From Aestuariivivens insulae (GTDB lineage Bacteria; Bacteroidota; Bacteroidia; Flavobacteriales; Flavobacteriaceae), in assembly GCF_022662195.1 (NCBI RefSeq), contig NZ_JAKMCS010000022.1, positions 1 to 51,475 on the forward strand: a DNA stretch of 51,475 bases, read 5' to 3'. The notes below the pieces were generated by a model that made no database searches, was not told where the DNA came from, and was given only the letters and a program-made list of their open reading frames with translations. Both the position numbers and the translations under genes were made by a program. This document shows, in pieces, positions 33,540 to 42,164 of this stretch. Position 1 is the first letter of the stretch, and every line of letters starts with the position of its first letter.

Positions 33540-33972
33540 CGTAAATACTTTTATAGTATAGGTCAATGATTATGGAGATCAAGGTATGTTTGGTATACAA
33601 CAGTTTGCAAATAGTTTGTTGCGTATTTTGAGTACCTAATTTAACAAATACAAACCGAATGGAAAATCCACAAAGATTTTCAGAAGTAAGATAGGACAAA
33701 AAATACTAAAATGAAAAAAACACGTTGCAACAACAGCTCATATAATCTACTAAAATTAAAGACTATCATCGGAAATAATCCATTACCTCTATTTTTTATT
33801 AAAAATTTTTCTTACATTTAAAGCATCGTGACTCCTACTTGGAAATTGCTGACGGTGGCAAATCGTTTCCAATACAATTAAAATCCTGTATTTGAACTAT
33901 AAACTGGCTCCGAAAGAACGCTCTGCAATACAAAGCGATAAAAGGAAATAATAACATTCTAAATTTTTGAGT
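33540..33972. other. Non-coding gap between divergent genes
   Basis: About 430 bp without a convincing gene. Short frames on both strands have no recognisable content. It presumably holds the divergent promoters for the deacetylase and the ligase; a TTTG (33604) followed by TATTTTG (33624) is near, but not equal to, the Bacteroidota consensus. Confidence 0.5.
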
Positions 33973-35601
33973 ATGGAAGGCCTGATGATGGATTATCCGC
34001 TTACTACCAATACAATATTGGAGTATGGCAATAATGTTTTTCACCACAAGAAAATAATCACCTATTTACCTGATTGGAGCAGACATGAATATACGTTTGG
34101 CGATATGTATAAACGATGTAAAAAGTTGGCCAATGCACTCACCAAAAGATTAGGCGTAAAAAGGGGCGATATTGTGGGCACTTTTGCGTGGAATCACGGA
34201 CCACATGTCGAGTTATACTACGGCATACCGGGGATTGGGGCTGTTTGCCATACCATCAATATTAGATTATCCCATCAACAAATAGAATATATTATCAACA
34301 ACTCCGAAGACAAAGTGCTCTTTGTTGATGCGACTTTAGTTCCATTAATCGAAAAAGTAGCACCTCTTTTGGAAACCGTGGAGTATTATATCATTATTAA
34401 TGCAAATAAGGATTTTAAGACCTCTTTACCAAATACCATACACTATGAAGACTTATTAGCAGAACAGTCAGACGCTTTTGAATGGCCTCAATTAGATGAA
34501 AACGAAGCCAGTGGCATGTGTTACACCAGCGGAACAACAGGCTTACCAAAAGGTGTTTTGTATTCACACCGCTCCACCTATTTACATGCCTCCGTGGTCA
34601 TGTCGCCAAATGTTGCAAATGTTGGGAACAAGGATATATTATTATCCATTGTACCTCAGTTCCATGTTATGGCCTGGGGCGTTCCTTATACATGCTTACT
34701 ATCTGGTACCGATATGGTTATGCCGTCATCCCATCTTAATCCGGAAGATCTTATCAAAATTCTTAAAGAAGAAAAGGTAACAAAGGCCACAGGAGTACCC
34801 ACTATTTGGCTGGGCATTTACCATGAAATGAAAAAAAATCCCCCTAAAGAAAAACTAGCGCTTAAAGAATATGTTGTTGGAGGCTCGGCACTTCCCGAAA
34901 GTCTTATTGAAGCCTTTGAAAAAGATTTTGGTGTGAAAGGCGTTCATGCCTGGGGAATGACTGAAACCTCTCCCGTTGGCACCGTAAGTCAGCTTCAATT
35001 AAAACACGAGGCTCTTCCATATAAGGAACAGCTAAAAATAAGGGCTAAACAAGGGATTCCTGCTCCGGGAGTTGAACTCCGGATTGTTACGGAAGATGGT
35101 TCTATTGCCCCCCGGGATGGACAAACTATGGGCGAATTACAGGTAAAAGGCGCCTGGATTGTTAGTGCCTATTTTAAAACAAACAATCGGGAAAATTTCA
35201 CTGAAGACGACTGGTTTAAAACAGGCGATGTAGCCACAATCGATGAAGATGGCTATATGGTCATTACAGACAGACTGAAGGATTTAATAAAAAGTGGAGG
35301 TGAATGGATTTCAAGTGTAGAATTGGAATCTGTTTTGATGTCGCATCCCAAAATAAAAGAGGCCGCCGTAATTGCCATCCCTGATAAAAAATGGCGGGAA
35401 AGGCCTCTGGCAACATTGGTTATGATAGATCATGAGGAAAAACCAAGTGTTTCCGAACTTAAAGAATACTTATCGAGAGACTTTGCAAAATATCAAATAC
35501 CTGATGACTATGTTTTTATAGACGAAGTCCCGAAAACCAGTGTGGGCAAATTTGACAAAAAAGAAATTAGAAAACGTTACGCCGAGGGAAAACTTACTTA
35601 A
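33973..35601 (+). CDS. Fatty-acid-CoA ligase (AMP-binding enzyme)
   Basis: 542 aa from the ATG at 33973. ANL-family motifs: CYTSGTTGLPKGVLYSH (P-loop), HAWGMTETSP, the DWFKTGD-type motif, DRLKDLIKSGGEWIS and the C-terminal catalytic lysine in PKTSVGKFDKKEIR. The pattern resembles medium/long-chain fatty-acid CoA ligases (AlkK/DmdB-like). It would activate a fatty or branched carboxylic acid to acyl-CoA using ATP. No signal peptide, so cytoplasmic. Three exported hydrolases follow on the same strand (46 bp gap), suggesting uptake and activation of acids released outside, or supply of acyl-CoA to the lipid cluster; inference. Confidence 0.88.
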   Translation: MEGLMMDYPLTTNTILEYGNNVFHHKKIITYLPDWSRHEYTFGDMYKRCKKLANALTKRLGVKRGDIVGTFAWNHGPHVELYYGIPGIGAVCHTINIRLSHQQIEYIINNSEDKVLFVDATLVPLIEKVAPLLETVEYYIIINANKDFKTSLPNTIHYEDLLAEQSDAFEWPQLDENEASGMCYTSGTTGLPKGVLYSHRSTYLHASVVMSPNVANVGNKDILLSIVPQFHVMAWGVPYTCLLSGTDMVMPSSHLNPEDLIKILKEEKVTKATGVPTIWLGIYHEMKKNPPKEKLALKEYVVGGSALPESLIEAFEKDFGVKGVHAWGMTETSPVGTVSQLQLKHEALPYKEQLKIRAKQGIPAPGVELRIVTEDGSIAPRDGQTMGELQVKGAWIVSAYFKTNNRENFTEDDWFKTGDVATIDEDGYMVITDRLKDLIKSGGEWISSVELESVLMSHPKIKEAAVIAIPDKKWRERPLATLVMIDHEEKPSVSELKEYLSRDFAKYQIPDDYVFIDEVPKTSVGKFDKKEIRKRYAEGKLT

Positions 35602-35647
35602 ACAAAGTTAACAGCTCATTAAAATTTATTATAAAAACATAATAGCA

Positions 35648-36553
35648 ATGAAAAAACTTAGACCTTTAAAATTAACATTTCTACTACTATTTCTTAGTAG
35701 TACTATTGCTTTTGCCCAAGAGCTATATGCCGATTTCAGTTATTTCCCAAAAATAGAATTCAACGATAAAATAGTAGGAAGTAAAACGGATGATAAGGGT
35801 GCAACTTTTGAAAAAATAGTCATTGATGGTTTCGATTCCAAAATTCCATTTTACTTTATAAGTCCCAAAGATAGAAAAGAGGTCAAATTTGTAATACTTC
35901 TTCACGGCATAACCAGTAATAAAGAGAGCTGGCTTCCCCCTTCAAACAATACGGAAAAAAACATATACCTTTTAGATTTATTATTAGCAGAAGGATATTC
36001 TGTTATCATTCCTGACGCCAAGTATCATGGTGAAAGGAGCTATGAAGGGAACTTTACTTCACCCATATACTTTTTTCCATCCCAAGATTGTCAAAAAGTT
36101 TATAATATGTTTGCTACTACGGTTAAGGATATTAGAATCCTAATGGATTATTTTCAATCTCGTTTTGCAGATACTTCCATTACTTTTGATGTGGTTGGCT
36201 ATAGCATGGGTGGAATGCTATCCATTTATTTAAATTCTGCAGATAATAGATTGCATCGTGTAGTTGCATGTGTTACCCCTTTGGATGCTCAAAAAGGTTC
36301 TAAAATTATGGGAATGACTGATGAGAATGCAAAAAAAATGAAGAACTTGTCCGTGAAAAACTATGCAACGGTACAAAAATCACCTATAACCTTATTAATG
36401 GGAACAAAAGATCTTCACTACAGCACCGCCGAAGTTGAAGATTTTTTTGAAAAAATAGCCATTACAGATAAAGCATTGAAATTCTATGAATCGGGACATG
36501 CATTACCACACGATTATATTTTTGATGCGATTAAATCATTAAACAAAGAATAA
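35648..36553 (+). CDS. Exported alpha/beta hydrolase, tandem copy 1
   Basis: 301 aa with a signal peptide (cut near TIAFA-QE). Alpha/beta hydrolase: oxyanion HG (LLHGITS), nucleophile Ser in GYSMGG, a later acid and a terminal His (ESGHALPHD). The next gene encodes a close relative with nearly identical first 75 residues. Probably an esterase or dienelactone-hydrolase-like enzyme; substrate unknown. Confidence 0.8.
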   Translation: MKKLRPLKLTFLLLFLSSTIAFAQELYADFSYFPKIEFNDKIVGSKTDDKGATFEKIVIDGFDSKIPFYFISPKDRKEVKFVILLHGITSNKESWLPPSNNTEKNIYLLDLLLAEGYSVIIPDAKYHGERSYEGNFTSPIYFFPSQDCQKVYNMFATTVKDIRILMDYFQSRFADTSITFDVVGYSMGGMLSIYLNSADNRLHRVVACVTPLDAQKGSKIMGMTDENAKKMKNLSVKNYATVQKSPITLLMGTKDLHYSTAEVEDFFEKIAITDKALKFYESGHALPHDYIFDAIKSLNKE

Positions 36554-36579
36554 AAAACATAAATAAATCAATAATAGCA

Positions 36580-37488
36580 ATGAAAAAACTTAGATCCTTA
36601 AAATTAGCATTTCTACTAGTATTTCTCAGTAGTACTATTGCTTCTGCCCAAGAGCCATATGCCGATTTTAGTTATTTCCCAAAAATAGAGTTCAACGATA
36701 AAATAGTTGGAAGTCAAACAGAAGATAATGGCACAACCTTTGAAAAAATAGTCATTGATGGATTCGATTCCAAAATTCCATTTTACTTTATAAGCCCCAA
36801 AAATAGAATAGAGGACAAATTTGTAATACTTCTTCACGGTATGAGTGAAAGTAAAAACCTTTGGGTTAACCCCCGTATAAACAGTAAAAATAAAAAATTT
36901 GTAAAGCTCAAGGATTCATTATTAACATTAGGATATTCTTTAATAATCCCGGATGCCAAATACCATGGCGAAAGAAGCTATGAAGCAAACTTTGCCTCGC
37001 CTGTAACTTTTATCCCGTCAAAAGATTACCAAAAATTATTTAATTTATACACTACAACAGTCAAAGATATTAGAATCCTAATGGATTATATCCAATACAG
37101 ATTGAAAACCTCATCGATTACGTTTAATGTGGTTGGCTATAGTATGGGCGGAATGATGACGCTCTTTTTAAACTCGGTGGATGATAGATTAAAACATGTA
37201 GTGGTGTGTGCCGCTCCTTTAGACGGTAAAAAAGGCGCCAAATTAAGTGGAATGAGCGAGGAAGACTCTAAAAAAGTAGTACTGTCGCCAATGGACTTTG
37301 CAACATTTCAAAAAGCACCCGTTACCTTACTTATGGGCACAAAAGATTGGTGGTACACTAAAGAGGAAGCCCAAGATTTTTTTGATAATATTTCCGTAAA
37401 AGATAAATCACTGAAATTCTATGAATCGGGACATTTCTTACCAGATGAATTTATTTTAGATGTGATTGAAGCATTAAACAAACCATAA
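36580..37488 (+). CDS. Exported alpha/beta hydrolase, tandem copy 2
   Basis: 302 aa. A clear tandem duplicate of the previous gene: the same start MKKLRxLKLxFLLxFLSSTIA, the same HGMSES oxyanion region, nucleophile in GYSMGG and ESGHFLPDE near the end. Even the bases before the ATG (AATAGCAATGAAAAAACTTAGA) match copy 1. The proteins differ most around residues 90-115 and in the region after the nucleophile, where substrate pockets usually lie, so specificity may have diverged. Confidence 0.8.
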   Translation: MKKLRSLKLAFLLVFLSSTIASAQEPYADFSYFPKIEFNDKIVGSQTEDNGTTFEKIVIDGFDSKIPFYFISPKNRIEDKFVILLHGMSESKNLWVNPRINSKNKKFVKLKDSLLTLGYSLIIPDAKYHGERSYEANFASPVTFIPSKDYQKLFNLYTTTVKDIRILMDYIQYRLKTSSITFNVVGYSMGGMMTLFLNSVDDRLKHVVVCAAPLDGKKGAKLSGMSEEDSKKVVLSPMDFATFQKAPVTLLMGTKDWWYTKEEAQDFFDNISVKDKSLKFYESGHFLPDEFILDVIEALNKP

Positions 37489-37526
37489 AAATGTTATTCA
37501 ACAGAAGAATACTAAACAATACTGAT

Positions 37527-38450
37527 ATGAAAAAAATCGTATTCCTTCTCCTAACTATTGTGAATTGTGTTGTGTCTAATTCACAGACAGCAACTCATGA
37601 AAAAACGGCTGCTCTCGATACTGGATTACCCTTAGTTAGTGAAGAAGTCTATCAAGCCCTTGCTCAATTTTTTGAGTATGACAAAAATATTCCCCTAAAC
37701 GCCAAAATAATTTCGAAGGATAAATTTGAAGGCTGTAATAAAGAGAAGCTCATGTTTACAGGAGTTAATAATAGTAAAGTGCCTGCTTACCTTATTACCC
37801 CTAATAATGGAGAAGATAAGCACCCTATCGTATTTTTGGTAGATGGCATATATGGTTCCAAAGAACGGTGGTTACAAGACGACAGTTGGCCTAAAGGCGG
37901 ATTGGTAACAAAGGCCTTCCTTGATAAAGGCTTTGCAGTAATAACACTGGATGCTGTGTATCATGGCGAGAGAGCTTATGAAAATGACTTTAACCCTCCA
38001 CCATGGCCACGCTCCTTCCCATACGAAGCCAGACAGATGTTTATGCAAACTGCGGTTGAATACAGAAGAGCCTTGGATTATATTTCTACCCGAAACGACA
38101 TTGATGCTTCCAGAATTGGTTTTTTGGGTCTAAGCATGGGTGGACTCATAACCTTTGAAATAACAAGTACCGATTCTCGAATTAAAACTGCTGTTGCCGG
38201 ATTAACCCCTATATGGAAAAACCCAGAATATCAACCTTGGGCACCTTACACTTATGCCGGCCACATCAAGTGCAACTCTTTCCTCATGTTTATGGGAAAT
38301 AAGGATCCAGTGTATACCATGGAAGACGCCCATCAACTTTTTGATTTAATTCCTTTAACAGAAAAAGATTTTGTTGAATATAGCGTAAAACACGAACCGC
38401 CTAAAGAATACGTTAAAATGGTAACTGATTGGTTTATCAACAATCTATAA
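37527..38450 (+). CDS. Exported alpha/beta hydrolase, third and more distant member
   Basis: 307 aa from the ATG at 37527, which opens the signal peptide (MKKIVFLLLTIVNCVVS-NSQ); the ATG at 37491 would add 12 polar residues. Nucleophile Ser in GLSMGGL, oxyanion region FLVDGIYGSKERW, AVYHGERAYEN shared with the two preceding enzymes (DAKYHGERSYE), and a terminal basic-acid region with His at KHEPPKEY. Related to but clearly diverged from the tandem pair. Likely the last gene of the operon with the ligase. Confidence 0.78.
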   Translation: MKKIVFLLLTIVNCVVSNSQTATHEKTAALDTGLPLVSEEVYQALAQFFEYDKNIPLNAKIISKDKFEGCNKEKLMFTGVNNSKVPAYLITPNNGEDKHPIVFLVDGIYGSKERWLQDDSWPKGGLVTKAFLDKGFAVITLDAVYHGERAYENDFNPPPWPRSFPYEARQMFMQTAVEYRRALDYISTRNDIDASRIGFLGLSMGGLITFEITSTDSRIKTAVAGLTPIWKNPEYQPWAPYTYAGHIKCNSFLMFMGNKDPVYTMEDAHQLFDLIPLTEKDFVEYSVKHEPPKEYVKMVTDWFINNL

Positions 38451-38471
38451 TAGTAAAAAGCACTTAGAAAG

Positions 38472-38606
38472 CTAGCAAGTGCCATAGTGTCTTTCCAAAT
38501 ACCATTTAATACTCCATGTACCAAGTTTGTGTTCTTTTCTAAGATCCAATATGAGATCAAACCGTTTTTTGATTGAGTCTCTTATGATTAAGATATTATT
38601 ATCGCA
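38472..38606 (-). pseudogene. IS481-like transposase fragment
   Basis: About 44 codons remain open. The reading ...RFDLILDLRKEHKLGTWSIKWYLERHYGT matches the helix-turn-helix part of IS481-type transposases (LRKEHxLGPxRIxWYLERYHGI). It lacks a start and everything after this point, so it is a remnant, squeezed between the hydrolases and the integrase. Confidence 0.5.
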
Positions 38607-38619
38607 TTATTCTTTAGAG

Positions 38620-39879
38620 TCATAAATTTTGACAGGCTCTATCGGATTTCTTTTTTGAGTTCAAAAATTGGTCTCTTAACCTTTTCATATCCTCACTGAC
38701 CTTTCGCTCTATGACCTTGGCATAGATTTGGGTCGTGGATATTTTAGAATGACCTAACAATTTAGATACCGTCTCTATTGGGATACCATTACTTAGTGTG
38801 ACCGTAGTGGCAAAGGTATGTCTGGCTATATGAAAGGTTAGATTTTTTTTGATGCCACATACATCGGCAATTTCCTTTAAATAGGAATTCAATTTCTGAT
38901 TTGATATTTTAGGGAATATGCTTCCTTGTGCTTTCGTTATATGGTTGTTTTTATACATCTCAATAATTTGTAAAGCTTTAGGCAATAAGGGAATTCTAAT
39001 GACCTTGGTCGTTTTTTCCCTTCTATAATGAATCCACAATTCACCGTCAATCCCAATATTGATGTTATCTGCTGTTAGGTTAATCACATCGATATAGCTT
39101 AAACTAGTATAGCAACTGAACACAAACAGATTCTTTACTAGTTGCAATCGCTCAATTGTAAACTGTTTCTCCTCTATCGCATATAATTCATCTGCACTCA
39201 AAAACCCTCTTTCTGTTTTTATAATATGGGCCTTAAAGTTTATAAATGGGTCTTTTTCAATCCATCCTAATTTGAGCGCTAGATTAATAAGTTTTCGAAA
39301 GCGTTCTATATGTTTCATCACCGTATTATTACCCATTTTCCTTTGGTGGTCCGTTGGAACATACCCTCTCAGGTATTTTTCAAACTTAAGTATAAAATTA
39401 TAATCGAGTTCTCGCAAATACATATCGGTAGTCTTATAACGCTTCAACAGAAACTTTGATATATACTTTTCGGTAGTGTAGTAATTCTTTTGAGTGCCCC
39501 ACTTTAGTTTGTCCTCCATGTCCTCTTGATGGTAGCTGATGATATCCATAATGGAATGATTCTGTTCATCGTCTCCTAGGTATCTTGCCTTGATGGCATT
39601 AGAGGTTATGAGCTTACGCTCTGCCTTCAAGTCTTGGTAACATTTAAAAAGGTCGCTGTTAACTTGTTCTAGGTAGTTATTAAGTTTCCTTGCATTTTGG
39701 TTTGTTCCACGCGCCCTTCCCCTATGGGCATCCCAATCCGATACGGGAACTTTTCGTTTTAAACTCAGCGTTGCTCGCTTGCCATTTACCGTGATTCTTG
39801 CATAAATAGAGGCTTGATTGTCTTTTGCCCTGGCGAAGTCTGCCCAAAGCAGAATACCTAAAGTGCTTGTTGTTTTCAT
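38620..39879 (-). CDS. Tyrosine recombinase / integrase, IntDOT-like
   Basis: 419 aa. Arm-binding N-terminus (1-90), SAM-like core-binding domain (about 105-205) and catalytic domain (about 225-405) with His350, Arg353, His377 and nucleophile Tyr386 (HIARH, LLGHS, TTQIYAKV) and a lysine at 289. The position of the first catalytic Arg reads CYTSLSYIDV, without Arg, as in the CTnDOT integrase IntDOT where it is Ser. It lies about 250 bp from the 3' end of tRNA-Pro, pointing to integration there. Probably moves the element to its left. Confidence 0.9.
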   Translation of the reverse strand: MKTTSTLGILLWADFARAKDNQASIYARITVNGKRATLSLKRKVPVSDWDAHRGRARGTNQNARKLNNYLEQVNSDLFKCYQDLKAERKLITSNAIKARYLGDDEQNHSIMDIISYHQEDMEDKLKWGTQKNYYTTEKYISKFLLKRYKTTDMYLRELDYNFILKFEKYLRGYVPTDHQRKMGNNTVMKHIERFRKLINLALKLGWIEKDPFINFKAHIIKTERGFLSADELYAIEEKQFTIERLQLVKNLFVFSCYTSLSYIDVINLTADNINIGIDGELWIHYRREKTTKVIRIPLLPKALQIIEMYKNNHITKAQGSIFPKISNQKLNSYLKEIADVCGIKKNLTFHIARHTFATTVTLSNGIPIETVSKLLGHSKISTTQIYAKVIERKVSEDMKRLRDQFLNSKKKSDRACQNL

Positions 39880-40071
39880 GATTTCGTCTTTTTGTTAATA
39901 CATTTTATTACCAGACGAAAGCCAAATCACTTTAAAGATACATTTATTATTCTAACCAACAGATGGATTTTAACAATTCGGTCAACACGTTTCTAAAAAT
40001 TATTTTTGTTATCCGATTTGTTGACTTTTTTAACGGGATTGTTTGTCTTCCTTTAATACCCCTAAAAACAT

Positions 40072-40105
40072 AAAAACCTGTAAATTATACGATTAACAGG
40101 TTTTT
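40072..40105. terminator. Hairpin downstream of tRNA-Pro
   Basis: AAAAACCTGT (40072-40081) pairs with ACAGGTTTTT (40096-40105) across a 14-nt loop. It lies just past the tRNA 3' end on the minus strand and can act as terminator in either direction. The rest of 39880-40129 holds no gene; an attachment core would be expected near the tRNA end. Confidence 0.6.
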
Positions 40106-40129
40106 AATTTAGATTGATATACTATTTTG

Positions 40130-40204
40130 TCGGGATGACAGGATTTGAACCTGCGACCACACGGCCCCCAGCCGTGTACGCTAACCGGACTGCGCCACAT
40201 CCCG
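40130..40204 (-). tRNA. tRNA-Pro (anticodon GGG)
   Basis: 75-nt cloverleaf. Acceptor stem CGGGATG/CATCCCG with discriminator A, anticodon stem CACGG/CCGTG with loop CTGGGGG giving GGG, and T-arm with GGTTCAAATCC. The 3' CCA is not encoded. The 3' end faces the integrase gene. Confidence 0.95.
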
Positions 40205-40244
40205 TTTATCTTTTAATTTCATTGTTTAGCAACCATCTCACCAA

Positions 40245-40308
40245 TGTGTGGTATGCTAACCGAACGGAGTTTATCTCGAGCGAAGTCGAGAGACCACATC
40301 CCGTTTAT
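40245..40308 (-). pseudogene. Decayed partial tRNA-Pro copy with inserted palindrome
   Basis: A stretch resembling the 5' half of the neighbouring tRNA: GTATGCTAACCGAACGGAG against GTACGCTAACCGGACTGCG, then after an insertion CCACATCCCGTTTAT. That last part is an exact 15-bp repeat of 40195-40209, including the flanking GTTTAT. It may be a leftover of tandem duplication or of an old attachment event. Confidence 0.55.
40274..40291. repeat. Small REP-like palindrome (CTCGAGCGAAGTCGAG)
   Basis: The arms TCTCGA and TCGAGA enclose GCGAAG. Elements with this core are scattered in many Flavobacteriia genomes. Here it has landed inside the decayed tRNA copy. Confidence 0.6.
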
Positions 40309-40351
40309 TTTTGGATTTCAAAGAAAACACTTTTTAAAATAATTACAAAAC

Positions 40352-40385
40352 AAAAAACCAAAGCATTTTCATGCTTTGGTTTTTT
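40352..40385. terminator. Bidirectional terminator downstream of trxB
   Basis: A 14-bp perfect stem (AAAAAACCAAAGCA / TGCTTTGGTTTTTT) with a 6-nt loop, T-run on both strands. It lies 18 bp past the trxB stop codon. Confidence 0.85.
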
Positions 40386-40403
40386 TATATAATAGACTTA
40401 AAT

Positions 40404-41384
40404 CTAGTTATAAGTCGACGTGGAAACTTCAAAAGAAGCATCCTTTGCTGCCAAATAGCGTTCGGCATCCAAAGCAGCCATACAACCCGTTCCCGCAGCT
40501 GTTACTGCTTGCCTATACACATGATCGGCAGCATCTCCAGAAACAAATACGCCTTCTACATTGGTTTTTGACGTCCCAGGTGTGTTGATAATATATCCTG
40601 TTTCATCCAAGTCCAAATAATCCTTAAAGATATCTGTATTAGGTTTATGTCCAATAGCTACAAAAAAACCTGTTGCAGGAATCTCATGCTTTTCATTGGT
40701 TTTATTATTAAACACACGCACCCCTGTTACCACTTGTCCGTCTCCCAATACTTCATCGGTTTCGGTATTAAACAATATCTCTATGTTCTCTGTATTCTTT
40801 ACACGGGCTTCCATTATTTTAGAAGCTCTAAACTCATCCCTTCTAACCAACATGGTCACTTTTTTACACAACTTTGATAGATAATGGGCTTCTTCACAAG
40901 CCGAATCTCCTGCTCCAACGATAACAACCTCTTGGTTTCTATAAAAGAAGCCATCGCAAACAGCACAGGCAGAAACGCCTCCACCCAATTGTAAATACTT
41001 TTGTTCGGATTCCAATCCTAAATATTTAGCTGAAGCTCCTGTTGAAATAATTACCGTATCACAATGGATTTCCTTTGTTTCATTAACCCATACTTTATGA
41101 ACAGGACCAGAAAAGTCTACCTTAGTCACCCATCCATCACGTATATCGGTTTCAAAACGTTGTGCCTGGGCCTGTAATTGCATCATCATTTCCGGACCGG
41201 TTACCCCCTCAGGATACCCAGGAAAATTTTCAACTTCATTTGTTGTGGTTAACTGGCCTCCAGGTTGTGTTCCTTGGTATAAAACGGGATGCATATTTGC
41301 TCTGGCGGCATAAATTGCTGCTGTATAGCCTGCAGGTCCAGAGCCAATTATTAAACACTTTACCTTTTCTATTGTATCAGACAT
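40404..41384 (-). CDS. trxB: Thioredoxin-disulfide reductase
   Basis: 326 aa flavoprotein that reduces thioredoxin with NADPH. FAD-binding GSGPAGYTAAIYAAR near the start, redox-active CAVC (Cys140, Cys143), NADPH-binding GAGDSACEEAHYL, and the C-terminal FAD block VFVSGDAADHVYRQAVTAAGTG. Length is normal for the family. Monocistronic: a terminator follows and a -7-like element lies upstream. Typical core chromosome gene. Confidence 0.96.
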   Translation of the reverse strand: MSDTIEKVKCLIIGSGPAGYTAAIYAARANMHPVLYQGTQPGGQLTTTNEVENFPGYPEGVTGPEMMMQLQAQAQRFETDIRDGWVTKVDFSGPVHKVWVNETKEIHCDTVIISTGASAKYLGLESEQKYLQLGGGVSACAVCDGFFYRNQEVVIVGAGDSACEEAHYLSKLCKKVTMLVRRDEFRASKIMEARVKNTENIEILFNTETDEVLGDGQVVTGVRVFNNKTNEKHEIPATGFFVAIGHKPNTDIFKDYLDLDETGYIINTPGTSKTNVEGVFVSGDAADHVYRQAVTAAGTGCMAALDAERYLAAKDASFEVSTSTYN

Positions 41385-41409
41385 AATCTCTATTAATTTT
41401 TTATTGTAG

Positions 41410-41417
41410 CAAAAGTA
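41410..41417 (-). promoter_or_regulatory. Candidate -7 promoter element for trxB
   Basis: TACTTTTG on the minus strand fits the Bacteroidota TAnnTTTG element and lies 26 bp before the trxB ATG. No clear -33 TTG is found at the usual distance. Confidence 0.35.
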
Positions 41418-41560
41418 GTTTTTTTGATTAAAACCTTACTAACGAATTATCAACAGTTTTTATTTGTACATAACTGTATCCTATTGATTTCTTAAGATTA
41501 TGACTTTTTTTTTGTAAATTAGAGAATACTAACTACATATAACCTGTAAAATTCCACGTC

Positions 41561-42031
41561 ATGAAAAACTATTTATTCATCCTCTTCGTTGTTTTAGCCT
41601 TTTCCTGTAAAAACAATTCCAATACCGCTACAAATGATGACGTTTTGCCGAATCCGAATGAAAAAAACCCTTCTTTACAAGGGGCATGGGAACTGATTAG
41701 TTATTTTAATTATAGAAGCGATGGTTCTATCGATACCATTAAATCTTCAAATTCACTCAAACAAATTAAAATGTATTCACCTACTAAAGTGATGTGGTCT
41801 AGGTTACGTGTTTCCGATTCTTTAGATTGGTTTGGCTATGGAGACTATACGGCTAACGATAGTGTCTTAACAGAAGTATTGGATTATGGTTCTAAAGCCA
41901 TGAATAACATCATTAAAGAAAATAAAGAGTTTGTTTTCAAACTCATTTTAGAGGAAGATAAATTTTCACAAATTACATTGGACGAAATGGGCAACCCCAT
42001 GTTTGCAGAAAACTATAAACGTATAGAGTAA
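41561..42031 (+). CDS. Small lipoprotein, lipocalin-like
   Basis: 156 aa lipoprotein (lipobox AFSC, Cys16). The mature part LQGAWELISYFNYRSDGS..., then MYSPTKVMWSRL, matches the short lipocalin-like/DUF4488-type pattern seen in Bacteroidota. Alone between two convergent or divergent genes. Ligand unknown. Confidence 0.6.
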   Translation: MKNYLFILFVVLAFSCKNNSNTATNDDVLPNPNEKNPSLQGAWELISYFNYRSDGSIDTIKSSNSLKQIKMYSPTKVMWSRLRVSDSLDWFGYGDYTANDSVLTEVLDYGSKAMNNIIKENKEFVFKLILEEDKFSQITLDEMGNPMFAENYKRIE

Positions 42032-42164
42032 ACGTTTAAGTTTAGGTTTAAGTGAATATCCATCATTGACAATCTCTACGAGACTACATTTTAAAAGTGT
42101 ATCTATCACTAAACAATTTGGCTATGATGCTAAGTCACACACAAGACTCAAAAAAAAGTCCTTC

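Noticed and set aside
33711-33818. Short ORF MKKTRCNNSSYNLL...
   Set aside because: 35 codons in an AT-rich gap with no context or pattern.
40114-40392. ORF starting MIYYFVGMTGFEPATTRPPAVYANRT
   Set aside because: It is the known artefact of translating across the antisense of a tRNA; the sequence is explained by tRNA-Pro and its decayed copy.
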